A stretch of 64,000 nt of DNA from positions 23,014,376 through 23,078,375 of the forward strand of contig NC_092859.1 of NCBI RefSeq assembly GCF_032062135.1. Reading direction: 5' to 3'. The notes below the pieces were generated by a model. That model ran no database searches. It saw nothing but the letters and a program-made list of their open reading frames with translations, and was not told the origin of the DNA. Positions 39,301 through 46,500 of this stretch are shown one piece after another. Within the stretch, counting starts at the first letter, position 1. Each line of letters starts with the position of its first letter. The position numbers and the translations under genes were made by a program. Source of the stretch: Pyxicephalus adspersus. Its lineage: Eukaryota; Chordata; Amphibia; Anura; Pyxicephalidae.

Positions 39301-42300
39301 TAGTTTTTGTTCTTGTGTTGTGACCCATGGCATGTAAGGTTGTAGTAACTGTGTATTCCGTTCAGGAAAGTCGGGTCAGTAAAGCGGTGGAGGTGATGAT
39401 TCAGCATGTTGAAAACCTAAAACGCATGTATGCTAAAGAGCATGCGGAGCTGGAGGAGCTGCGGGAGGCCATGCAACAGAGTGATCGCAGCAGCACCACC
39501 ATAGACAGAGGTGAGAGAAAAAAAAATTTGTGACCTTTGTGGTTATTTCATATCACAGGTGTGCTAATAACACTCAAAGATGTGTATAAAACTGCCATAG
39601 AATATATTTGCCATTTATCTAAATTTGCCTTGGAGGGTTGGGTTGTGTATACTACAAGACTTTAGGCTGAAAGAGATGAAGAATGGACTGGATAGAAAGT
39701 AAATCATGTGTTAAAATAAAAATATATCACCCGATCACCAGATGGTAATTGAAGTTAATGTTATGATTCTGCACAGTTAACATGCTTTGTATGTCCCATT
39801 AAAAGATATTTAATTTATCCTCCTGTTCTCACTTAAATTTTTGTTGTTGTTTAGATGATGCATTAAAATTAGCAACGTCCCTGGCTAGTAAGGTAAGTGC
39901 GGCTTTCTGTATGGTGCTGTGCCAATTACCTGTCTACTGGAATTTTTGTCATATTTATCAATAAATCCAACTTTACGTCCTCCAGGTCTCTCCTGCCAGA
40001 AGGGTCAGTATGCCAGCATATACAAGAGGAATTGGCACTGCCATGGTAAGATATGTATGCAGATATGTTGATGTGTTGCACACATTCTGTATTAGAAGTA
40101 AACTTATTGTGTGTATAAATATACATATTATACTAAATGCTTTCTAGATGTTCTCGTCTTACTGTCATAAGTGAGGATTATCTTTCTATCCTGCACAGGA
40201 CATCTTTGGAGGAGACAAGTTGGATAATAAGATGCACAGGCGATCAAACAGCTGGTGAGAGGATCTGAACACTCCATACTATGTGAAAGTGTAGATATAC
40301 CTGTCTGAGTCCAGCCTAACGCTTAGCTGAGCACAATGCAAAAAGGTCTCAAAACACAAATTACAAATTGTGATCTTCCTGAGAACCGATTGGCAAAGAA
40401 TGAGCTCAGACGGTCTTTTAAAAGAACATCTATACCTAACCCTAAGACAGGTGTTGCACCAGGTGTGTCAATAGCACTTTGATTGTGAAATCCCATTTAA
40501 TGATTGTAGCATCTACCAGGGTGGAAATAATCAGGTAATGCTTTTTCCTGGTTACAAGACACGATGTGATTTATTAATGGGTATTATTGCAAAAGGGGCT
40601 TCCGCTTCCATACTAAGAATCATTTGCCTTAACTATCCAAATTGAATATTCTTAACTTTTGCTTGTCTGGACAGCCAATGGTGGATTTACACTTGAACAA
40701 TTTAGGCATGGGCATCCTTGGGGACCCACATCTGGCATGGCCACTCCTGCCTGACATTGGGAGTAATAATGGGTGAAACCTATTGGGATTTGTTTCAGTA
40801 GCTCTCCCTGATCCCAATTTTTTTTTTAACAGAAGCTTTAAAAAAAAAAATCATGTTTTTCTGGACATGCATGATGTTTGATTTACACCTTTTTTTTTTT
40901 AAATCACTTTGGGCATGTTACCAACAAGGGCCCCATGATAAACACATTTTAAAGTTGTGTTCCAATGCAATATTGTTAAAATCACCTGATCATCTCTAAT
41001 GGGGAGTTTGATTAAAGTTCCAAAACCTTATTTGCCTTCATTGCTGCAGAGGAAATTAATAGGGTTCCCCAGTGTGTCTTAGTTGGTCCTAAAGCAGTCT
41101 GCATACCTAACTAATATACAACAGTATTAATATTATTATTATTATTAATATTATTAATAAGACAGATGAAAAAACCCTCATGTGTCCTTGACCAAGATTG
41201 TTAGTTTTGTATTTAATGCATATTTAGTGATTGCTTGTGGGGGGGTTTTTTACAGGAAGTTGATGGGTTCCAGACAAAATGACAATCGTCCTACTCTGCA
41301 GAGGTTTGTGGATAATTATACCCGTCCTGAGCCAGCAGAAGAGGATTCGATAAAAGAGTAAGTGATAAAAACACCTTTCTTAGGCGGTGCATACACGCAA
41401 TTGTTATCACAAAAGCCGGTTTCCAACAACAAAAGTGTGACAGATGAAAGAACGAGCACTGTACACACATTGCCATTCTGCTCTTCTCTTTTCACTTGTA
41501 TTGTGGTTGTTTATTGTCTGTTGCTCATGGATCCATGAATGATATTGAGTGACCTTTGTGCACATGTCTGATTCTCGTCCAAGACTAGCCTGACAGTTTG
41601 TATCAGGCGTGAAATATCTGATGTGTGTACATAGCTTTAGTTAGCATAGCAGCACAAAATTTCAGGTAATCCAGATTGGATGATAATGGCCAGAATCCTA
41701 TCTAGGAAAATAAGTGCTGTAAGGCAGTCAAATTATCTGTTTTGTTGTGTTGCATCTCTTATGGGATGTGTGTTCCAAAGTTATTCTATCTGTTTTGGAA
41801 ATCATTTCATAGCCACAGTTATCTGTATAATAGATAGCCCCAGCTGTCTCTTTTTTACCATAGGTCTGGGGTTCTCTCCAGTAAAAGCTGGCTCTTGTGT
41901 AGGGTGGCTTTAATAAAACCTGTGCTAGGCACTGTTTTCATATAATTTGACTGCAGAGCATGATTTTACTTTAGAATTAGGCCCTCTTGAATGAAAAAAC
42001 ATTTCCCATTTATGGGTAACTAAGGCCTCAACAGTCTAGCACATGTAAAAACTACAACACAAGGAGCTGTATGTTTCCACTACTCTGTAAAAATGTAATT
42101 GATGACAAAAAGATGGGATTAGGTAACACAAAAAGCAGCTTTAGTGATTGTGACAAATTGTTAGAATAGCCAGAGCTCTAAACAACTCCAGCATAAGGAA
42201 ATACAAAAAAACATTTGTATCTAGATGTGTGTTAGGTAATTTATAGATCATTTGTAAAAACCAACCTGTGTGTTTGTAATTGAACAGGGATGAGCCCATC

Positions 42301-43250
42301 ACAGAATTAGCAGAAGAAATAAAGGAAGAGAAAACCGGGAAATACAGCTTACTGCAAAAAACACCATCACCCACCAAGCCTGAATCAACGTAAGTGAATC
42401 TCGTCTACTAACAGTGAACATAGGATTTCTGTATTTATTACATATGTGAATTATTTTGGACAGACAGAACCCAATCATCACAAATTTGTGAAAACCTTTT
42501 TTCCCTATTTGTCTGAAACAGAATTTGTCTGTAACCAAGATTTCAGGAACAAGTTTCATCATAGTTTCCATCAGCTTTGATACATTATGTATATTACATA
42601 GAAGCTCGGAAGGCTGAACTGTATAGGATATAACATTCATGATGGATCACGAATATTGGCACTCTATAAAGTGTATGTTATGGGAAAAGAGGAAAAAAAA
42701 TGGTGGTGGGGGGGGGGTGTGACTTGTGTAATGTAAGTGTAATGCGAACACATCTCTATGGGATGCGCCACAAGTCATATGCATTCTTAGAAATGTCATC
42801 CTACCATCACAAAAAATTGAAGTACCCCTGAGCTGTGTTTGATGTGCATGATACATAAATCACACATTGAAAAAACACAAATCCTAAGGCTTGTGTACAC
42901 GGAGCAGTGTGAACACCAAGTTAAATTCTAGCATGATGATGAACGAGCACAAGATTCACATAGTTATACACTTGCTAGCAGCTTTTCTTAATCTTTGTTT
43001 TTCCAGATACAGCCGAGTATGGTCCTGGACATCTGACATGAGACAGTCTATAACCAACATCAACAAACCTCTTGTGATCTCTATCATAGCTGCGTTTTTA
43101 TTTGTGACACTCGCTGGTTTCCTGACAGGCCTGTCCTTCAACAGACCAGTGGAAGGCGCTCCTGTCGGTCCCGGTGTCTCATGGACTTCTATCCAGCAAT
43201 TACTGTGGCCCTACACTGGGCTCCGACACAATGGGCCCCCTCCGGTATGA
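424..43250 (+). CDS. IRAG2: IRAG2 (LRMP/Jaw1), KASH-tailed ER/nuclear-envelope coiled-coil protein; 5' end outside the window
   Basis: This tail-anchored protein of the ER and outer nuclear envelope is known to associate with inositol trisphosphate receptors and, through a KASH-type tail, with SUN proteins. Thirty-two coding exons with GT-AG borders join in one frame from 424 to the TGA ending at 43250 and give 998 residues. Exons: 424-541, 2191-2241, 2886-2963, 3277-3333, 4304-4363, 4569-4633, 5221-5323, 5404-5544, 6020-6121, 6386-6549, 10958-11072, 12327-12489, 17496-17536, 18693-18782, 19043-19145, 20222-20366, 24929-25007, 31115-31155, 31231-31298, 34224-34282, 34759-34810, 35159-35210, 35299-35326, 37511-37651, 38372-38506, 39366-39510, 39855-39892, 39986-40045, 40199-40254, 41256-41357, 42288-42389, 43007-43250. 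Identification rests on the family stretch [20 protein letters not shown], the C-terminal membrane helix with a PPPV end, and the neighbour DNAI7. The product is much longer than the roughly 555-residue mammalian form. The first exon starts inside a codon, so the start lies upstream. Confidence 0.93.
542..2190. other. IRAG2 intron 1
   Basis: Holds a short Tc1-like relic near 1003-1075 (the same words as the relics near 8950 and 19600, including GCACACAATTGTCTAA), possible hAT-like remains near 1240-1310, and a short tandem duplication at 1892-1937. Nothing else is recognised. Confidence 0.5.
1892..1937. repeat. 22-bp tandem duplication
   Basis: The words AAAAGTTTGGGAAAACCTT occur twice head-to-tail, 22 bases apart, with no mismatch. 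Likely a recent slippage duplication. Confidence 0.8.
2242..5220. other. IRAG2 introns 2-6
   Basis: The introns between the small exons 2-7 carry poly(T) runs just before acceptors (2855-2878 and 5202-5218) and a tandem duplication at 5040-5087. The 3334-4303 intron shows no recognised element. Confidence 0.5.
5040..5087. repeat. 24-bp perfect tandem duplication
   Basis: The unit starting TCTGCAGAATCTAATATTCA occurs twice, directly adjacent, in the intron before exon 7. Confidence 0.85.
7291..7583. mobile_element. hAT-like non-autonomous element, family D
   Basis: Starts TTTCTCAACCAAAGTT and ends near GAGAAACTTTGATC, an imperfect inverted pair. The body shares GGTTCCTCCAGAGGTTG and GGGGTTCCCT with the copy at 58366-58602. 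Borders are approximate. Confidence 0.5.
7621..8131. mobile_element. Non-autonomous hAT element with 8-bp target duplication
   Basis: Begins CAGGGGTGTCAAACTC, a common vertebrate hAT terminus, and ends ACCCCTG. Flanks are CCATAGAG (7613-7620) and CCATGGAG (8132-8139), an 8-bp duplication with one change, as hAT elements make. It contains a poly(T) run and no transposase frame. Confidence 0.7.
8820..9060 (-). pseudogene. Tc1/mariner-like transposase relic
   Basis: The minus strand retains words of a Tc1-like transposase (around CTGTTCCAGCATGACTGTGC, the QHD region). It shares AGTCATGCTGGAACAGA with the relic at 19400-19665, up to one base. The frame is broken. Confidence 0.55.
9240..9560 (-). 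other. Unidentified coding-like sequence in IRAG2 intron 10
   Basis: On the minus strand, after TTTTATTGCAG (ending near 9569), a frame of about 70 codons runs without a stop through [20 protein letters not shown] and [18 protein letters not shown] to a donor-like AAG/GTGAAG near 9346. A second frame continues past it ([20 protein letters not shown]). Amino acid composition and the flanking splice signals look like a gene fragment, but I cannot name a family. It may be a relic or chance. Confidence 0.3.
9667..9855 (+). other. Second unidentified coding-like stretch
   Basis: A plus-strand frame of 60 or more codons includes [20 protein letters not shown] and [19 protein letters not shown], preceded by an AG and followed by CAG/GTATCA. 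Its phase does not fit insertion between IRAG2 exons 10 and 11: joined to the split Arg codon it meets a stop within ten codons. No family is recognised. Confidence 0.25.
10958..12489 (+). CDS. IRAG2: IRAG2 exons 11-12: second coiled-coil block
   Basis: Exon 11 (10958-11072) completes the split Arg codon left by exon 10 and encodes a Glu/Gln-rich helix beginning [18 protein letters not shown]. Exon 12 (12327-12489) continues with [19 protein letters not shown] and ends on a single G before GTGAGT. Together they cover residues 313-405. The heptad pattern is strong and the codons are GC-richer than the surrounding intron. A 4.4 kb intron separates exon 11 from exon 10. Confidence 0.88.
11073..12326. 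other. IRAG2 intron 11
   Basis: Holds an L2-type tail (11611-11763), pyrimidine-rich runs around 11470-11560 and a poly(T) run near 12112-12127. Nothing else is recognised. Confidence 0.6.
11611..11763 (-). mobile_element. L2-type LINE/SINE 3' tail
   Basis: Read on the minus strand: GTAAGCTCTT-like start, GGGTCC, CTGTCTGTCATTTGCAACC, TGTACAGCGCTGCGTAATAT, TATATAAATCCTGTTTATT and a TAA microsatellite end. This is the L2/CR1-clade 3' end seen six more times here. Confidence 0.7.
12838..13566. repeat. Diverged minisatellite, unit about 38-45 bp, interrupted by a SINE
   Basis: Units carry TGTATTATACGATGGCCCCC and GGGCAGGCATGG. Six or more lie at 12838-13091 and about three at 13425-13566, with the SINE between. 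Units differ at many positions, so the array is old. Confidence 0.75.
13092..13423 (-). mobile_element. tRNA-derived SINE with L2-type tail, near full length
   Basis: On the minus strand it starts GGGCAGCACGGTGACTCAGG (A-box-like), has a B-box-like GATTCGAATCC about 35 bases later, then TCCGGTTTCCTCCCACATTC and the L2-like TGTACAGCGCTGTATAATAT end with a TAA tail. The pol III boxes and borrowed LINE tail mark it as a SINE; the family name is not known to me. Confidence 0.75.
15811..16036. mobile_element. Fold-back element, family A, copy 1
   Basis: Arms start GGGCCTGATTTAATAAAGC and end as its inverse (TTATTAAATCAGGCCC). Inner parts, including CACTTTCATCAG, GGGTGATCCAG and CAAACCTGGAATAGG, are mirrored in the other half around a short centre, so the whole element can form one long hairpin. 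Confidence 0.85.
17496..25007 (+). CDS. IRAG2: IRAG2 exons 13-17: central linker
   Basis: The exons are 17496-17536, 18693-18782, 19043-19145, 20222-20366 and 24929-25007. They encode residues 406-558: a last short heptad ([14 protein letters not shown]), then unstructured-looking sequence with acidic and Ser patches, a Cys-containing piece ([13 protein letters not shown]) and [13 protein letters not shown]. The RRVS context could be a basophilic kinase site; that is inference. Phases match at every junction, including split Asp and Arg codons. I could not link this stretch to a named domain. Confidence 0.8.
17830..18038. mobile_element. Fold-back element, family A, copy 2
   Basis: GGGCTTGATTTATTAAAACC at the left and AAATCAGGCCC at the right with mirrored inner words (AACCTGGAATGG near the left centre). 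More diverged than copy 1. Confidence 0.75.
19400..19665 (-). pseudogene. Tc1/mariner-like transposase relic
   Basis: The minus strand encodes [14 protein letters not shown], the region around the second catalytic Asp of Tc1-like transposases, and then breaks down through stops and shifts. No inverted termini are seen. Confidence 0.65.
22251..22560. repeat. Diverged tandem duplication, period about 174-196 bp
   Basis: GATGAGGCTCACATCCGTGTG at 22251 returns as a diverged copy at 22425, and TTGGGGTTGAATTCCC / ATCATTGCC returns as TTGGGGTTTGATTCCC / ATCATTGCC. Confidence 0.6.
22949..23271. other. Assembly gap (323 N)
   Basis: Run of N; nothing can be read. Confidence 1.
23320..23450. repeat. 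61-bp tandem repeat beside the gap
   Basis: GGGGCTTTGATTA and GCACCCAGC recur 61 bases apart in two clear units, with a weaker third to the right. Confidence 0.7.
25064..25122. repeat. GT microsatellite
   Basis: About 29 GT dinucleotides with one CTC interruption, 57 bases after the exon 17 donor. Confidence 0.95.
27302..27341. repeat. AT microsatellite
   Basis: About 20 TA/AT dinucleotides, followed by a short GT run. Confidence 0.95.
29783..29813. repeat. Perfect inverted repeat, 13-bp arms, 5-base loop
   Basis: TTCTACATGCAAT and ATTGCATGTAGAA are separated by CTACA. Confidence 0.9.
31115..35326 (+). CDS. IRAG2: IRAG2 exons 18-23: small acidic/Ser-rich linker exons
   Basis: Six small exons of 28 to 68 bp (31115-31155, 31231-31298, 34224-34282, 34759-34810, 35159-35210, 35299-35326) encode residues 559-658, a low-complexity chain rich in Ser, Asp, Glu and Pro (for example [17 protein letters not shown]). 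Each has a good acceptor and a phase-matched donor. The weakest site is the donor of 31115-31155 (AAG then GTTTAT). Such small exons of mixed phase are prime candidates for alternative splicing. They were found by frame continuity and splice sites, not by domain homology, so individual borders are less certain than those of the flanking exons. Confidence 0.72.
32279..32722. other. Assembly gap (444 N)
   Basis: Run of N; nothing can be read. Confidence 1.
32951..33017. mobile_element. Fold-back element, family A, left half only
   Basis: TGGGCCTGATTTTATTAAAA, then CTGGAGAAGATA and CTAGAATGGAAA; no mirrored right half follows. Confidence 0.6.
33142..33197. repeat. Tandem TGTTATTATAACAT units
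   Basis: The near-palindrome GTTATTATAAC occurs three times in 56 bases, with a GTTATG spacer. Confidence 0.75.
33963..34030 (-). mobile_element. L2-type tail fragment
   Basis: ATT microsatellite, ATTTATATAG, then ACATATTACGCATCACTTTA: only the last 70 bases of the tail remain. Confidence 0.65.
35327..37510. other. IRAG2 intron 23 (2.2 kb)
   Basis: No gene or complete mobile element is recognised. It holds an inverted copy of the GAGGAAGC/AAACG repeat (36505-36556) and an imperfect direct repeat of GATAAAGATGGAG (36684-36730). Confidence 0.5.
37511..42389 (+). CDS. IRAG2: IRAG2 exons 24-31: conserved IRAG/LRMP (MRVI1-type) region
   Basis: Exons 37511-37651, 38372-38506, 39366-39510, 39855-39892, 39986-40045, 40199-40254, 41256-41357 and 42288-42389 encode residues 659-917. 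The first three are the family hallmark shared with IRAG1: a long coiled coil starting [20 protein letters not shown], then [20 protein letters not shown] and [20 protein letters not shown]. The later exons form a basic, Ser/Thr-rich stretch ([19 protein letters not shown]) and an acidic juxtamembrane piece. In the mammalian family this region carries IP3-receptor interaction; that is family knowledge, not something the sequence shows. Confidence 0.93.
37652..43006. other. IRAG2 introns 24-31
   Basis: Introns between the conserved exons are short to medium and mostly free of repeats. Seen are a direct repeat GAAGTTTAAAGCCCCTTCCA (38027 and 38065), an ATT run (about 41131-41160) and a G run near 42707-42716. 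Confidence 0.5.
43007..43250 (+). CDS. IRAG2: IRAG2 terminal exon: transmembrane helix and KASH-type tail
   Basis: After the acceptor TTTTTCCAG the exon encodes residues 919-998. Residues 939-961 ([20 protein letters not shown] and the following GLS) form one hydrophobic helix flanked by an Asn/Lys side and an Asn/Arg side. A 36-residue tail follows and ends [14 protein letters not shown] before TGA. A single C-terminal helix with a short lumenal tail ending in PPPX is the KASH signature that inserts into SUN trimers. The tail contains no cysteine. Confidence 0.93.
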
Positions 43251-43538
43251 TGCTGATGTGGATTTTCAAAATTTTAACTTTTTTTGTAGCGTTTACAACA
43301 CTTGACCCTCTTGTACAATATTCTGGACAATCGTGCTTTAAAATAATTTATGTGTGTATATATTATATTTTATTATAAGCCATCAAAGGCCACAAAGATG
43401 ACATATTTTCTACAAGAAACTGCCAGCTTCCTATGGATGTGTAATATAGAATAATTTGGAGACGGTATGTTATGTTACATGGTTGTCACGTGTGATTTGC
43501 TGGCCTGGTGTGCACTGCACTGTTTTTACTGTCTGATA

Positions 43539-43544
43539 TTTATT
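43539..43544 (-). terminator. Poly(A) signal AATAAA of DNAI7
   Basis: Reading the minus strand, AATAAA starts 22 bases after the DNAI7 TAA (43567-43569). This would give an unusually short 3' untranslated region. A second minus-strand AATAAA lies at 43368-43373 and could serve a longer form. Confidence 0.6.
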
Positions 43545-43549
43545 GTGTC

Positions 43550-43555
43550 AATAAA
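43550..43555 (+). terminator. Poly(A) signal AATAAA of IRAG2
   Basis: Canonical AATAAA about 300 bases after the IRAG2 stop, followed by a GT/T-rich stretch (TAAATGTTGTTTATG) suitable as a downstream element. Confidence 0.75.
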
Positions 43556-43566
43556 GTAAATGTTGT

Positions 43567-46500
43567 TTATGAATATGTCAGTAATCTGGTCATGCTTAGC
43601 AGCTGGTACACGCAGTTCACAAACAAGTGATGAGAATGTTTAAGTCTGTCAATGGCATCTGAGCTGGAGTAATCTTTGATCATGTGATAGAGTGTGGAGT
43701 GGAACTCACTGCCCTCATAAAGATCTTCGGAGAACTCGTCGTCCGTTTCGGAGATCTTTAGACGTTGGGTCCTCTGAGTGCTCAATAGGTAAAGGGACCA
43801 GTCATCGTCGGAAGAGTCGCGACATTCCCGCACCTGTGAGAAGAAGAGGTCTAATAAGTCCAGTACCTTCTATATATAAACACTTACAGGGAATAGGTCA
43901 TTATTACCAATTAAGCAGCTTCAGTATGCTTAAGTTGAAGTTTAGTATGCTAATGTTTTGCTTTATCGTTCTTCAACTTGCCTTTCAATTAAATTACCTA
44001 TTTTCATTACAAATATTTTTTTATACTTGGTGACATAATTACTGGGTCTTTGTTTCTTATTGCAATGCATGCAGTACTGTACATGGCTTTTAGGAGGACT
44101 AATAAGGCAGGGTGCAATGATGTTTTTAGGAAGCTATCTGTACTGATGCAAGCAGTGAGATGACTCTCAGAAGAAGTTATGCAAATAGTATAGTACTTTG
44201 AAGGGGTCAATGTTACTATGGAGACGTTTGGATACTCACCACACTTTCATGAGCGAAGTTAGTACAACTGCTCCATACTGGAGGGAAGACCAAAGTTTAG
44301 CTTAACCTTGACTAGCAACTTTACTTTCACCTATAGGTCTTGGAATTATTTGCCTTTTTTAAAGAGTATCTAAACTTGATAAGAAAAACATAATATTGCA
44401 GCTCGCTTTCCTGTCCCAGGGTCACGACACTATGTTTATAGAGGGGCAGTATTTTTACCGGAGGAAGTGTGGGAACCCAACCCCCTTCCCCCGCTTCACA
44501 TCAATACCATTGGGGAAGGTATTATAAAGCCAATCAAAGACCTGGTGACTTTGCTTGGAAAATCAGTGCAGCAAACGCAGGTAAGAGCTTACTGGATTTC
44601 TGGCACAATACCAGTTTTTTTCTGTACTTGCATCAATCAAAGAGAAAATAACTATTCATGAGAAAAAGAAAGTACACTCTTTCAATTCTACAGTTTAGCA
44701 TTTCAGGACATAAAAAAAAAAAATATTCGCCAAGTGTTGCTAAATAAATGCACTTGATTAACCGATCATCGGCAAGTGAGACCACCTTTTTTTAAGATGA
44801 CATTTTGGCAGTTTACAGATAGTTGCCAATCTTCCAAGGAGTGGAAGTCCAAGCAAATTCACCCCAAGATCACACAGTTCAATGTTAACCTGCAATGGTA
44901 ACCTAAGCCATGCTCTATTGTTTTAAAGTTGCATGTGGACAAACCAGAGGACATTTGGAACAATACCTATAGGACAGCTACAGGACCTGGACACCTTGCA
45001 GTCATTTCTTTGACCAAGAACTCCTCTGTATACCAAGGTGTTTTAGATTAAGACAACTAAAATTGGGTCATGCAACCTAACAATAAGCCCAAGCACACCA
45101 GCAAATCTACAACTGAACGACTAAAAAAGAAAATCAAGGTGTTTCATTGGCCCAATCATTGTCCAGACCTCAACCTAATCAAAATGATGTGGCAGGACCT
45201 TAAAAGACCTCTAACATGAATGCCTGCAAACCTCAAAGAACTGAAACACTGTTGTAAAGAAGAGAGAACCAAAGTTCCCTGACAAACATGTGACAGCAGC
45301 AATAGCTTGAAGTAAATGTTTTCTGACAGTGGTTCTACAAGCTATCGAATCATTGAGTGTACATCCTTTTTGGTTTATTTTTTGCTAAATAATGACTGGA
45401 AAAATAAAGGTGGAATCTGGTGTGGTGTTTTACACCAGAGGTTAGATTTAAATAATGTTAGAGCCTGCTAAAGGATTAGATGCTCTTTTTTTTTTTTTTT
45501 ATGTCCTGATATCTAAAACATTGGAACTGGAGGAGGGTGCATTTTCTTTTTCTCATAATTTTATATACATCCCCCCCCCCCTTTTTTTTTTTTTTTTTAC
45601 AACATAAAGGAAATTGTATTAGGCAAACAAAGCCATGTGATTAATTATCATAGTGATTGCATGATTGTGAGCCAGTCAGTGTGGCTCCAAATTATTTTAC
45701 TTCCTGTATGCAATACCTGCAAGAAACAGAGGCACACTGAGCTTACCTGTTCTATATTGCACACACCTTAATAATGATCTTTTCATGGCCACAGTTGTGG
45801 TTCCATTTACTCCAGCCGAATGCAAAAGAAGGTGACAAAAGTGCCATTTCTTTGTATGCCATTTTCTCTGCTTCTTCACTCTGAAGAAAGATGTTGATCA
45901 CTGATTATGATTTTGCGTGGTCATAGTTTTGTTTATATTTACATTTGTTTAATTCTCCACAGTATGAATGTTAGACCCTTAAAATATCTCTTCACCATCC
46001 TATTTAAATTGGGCTCTGTCTATGATGGAACTGTCCAAAAGAAAACTATAGTATCATCAACCATTTGATCTCTAACTATAGTAATAATACCCTTTACTGA
46101 CCACGGAAGGTTTAACATTTCCACTATGGGTCTGTTTTTTTGGGTGAGAACTGTGTCATAAAACTCTTGGCATTATTGGTTTGCAAAACTTTTTTCTATG
46201 TAACCTATTGACAAAAGTATGTCACATAAAACATGTAAAAGAAAATTGATTACTGTAACAAAGGGGTTAAATAGGATGTCTTGTGCCCTATCAAGGCCAC
46301 ACATTTGCTCTTCATATAGGTTTGGATGGTAGGTAAAATGATACAATAAGCACAGTAGATTGGCTTTGCAGCGCTGGGTCCCAGGTTTGAATCCTGGTCA
46401 GGGCACTATCTGCATCAAGTTTGCAGGTTCTCCTCATGTCTGCATGGGTTTCTTCTGGGTACTCCGGTTTCCTCAAACATTCCAAAAACATGCAGTTAGA

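Larger units (their letters stand above)
43251..43575 (+). other. IRAG2: IRAG2 3' untranslated region
   Basis: The sequence from the TGA to about 20 bases past the AATAAA at 43550-43555 is AT-rich and has no open frame continuing the protein. Its last bases cover the DNAI7 stop codon on the other strand. The exact cleavage point cannot be read from DNA. Confidence 0.6.

Noticed and set aside
44240..44277. Minus-strand segment as a regular DNAI7 exon
   Set aside because: Exon 45767-45880 ends in phase 0 and the terminal exon begins in phase 0, so a 38-base exon would break the frame; kept only as a possible poison exon.
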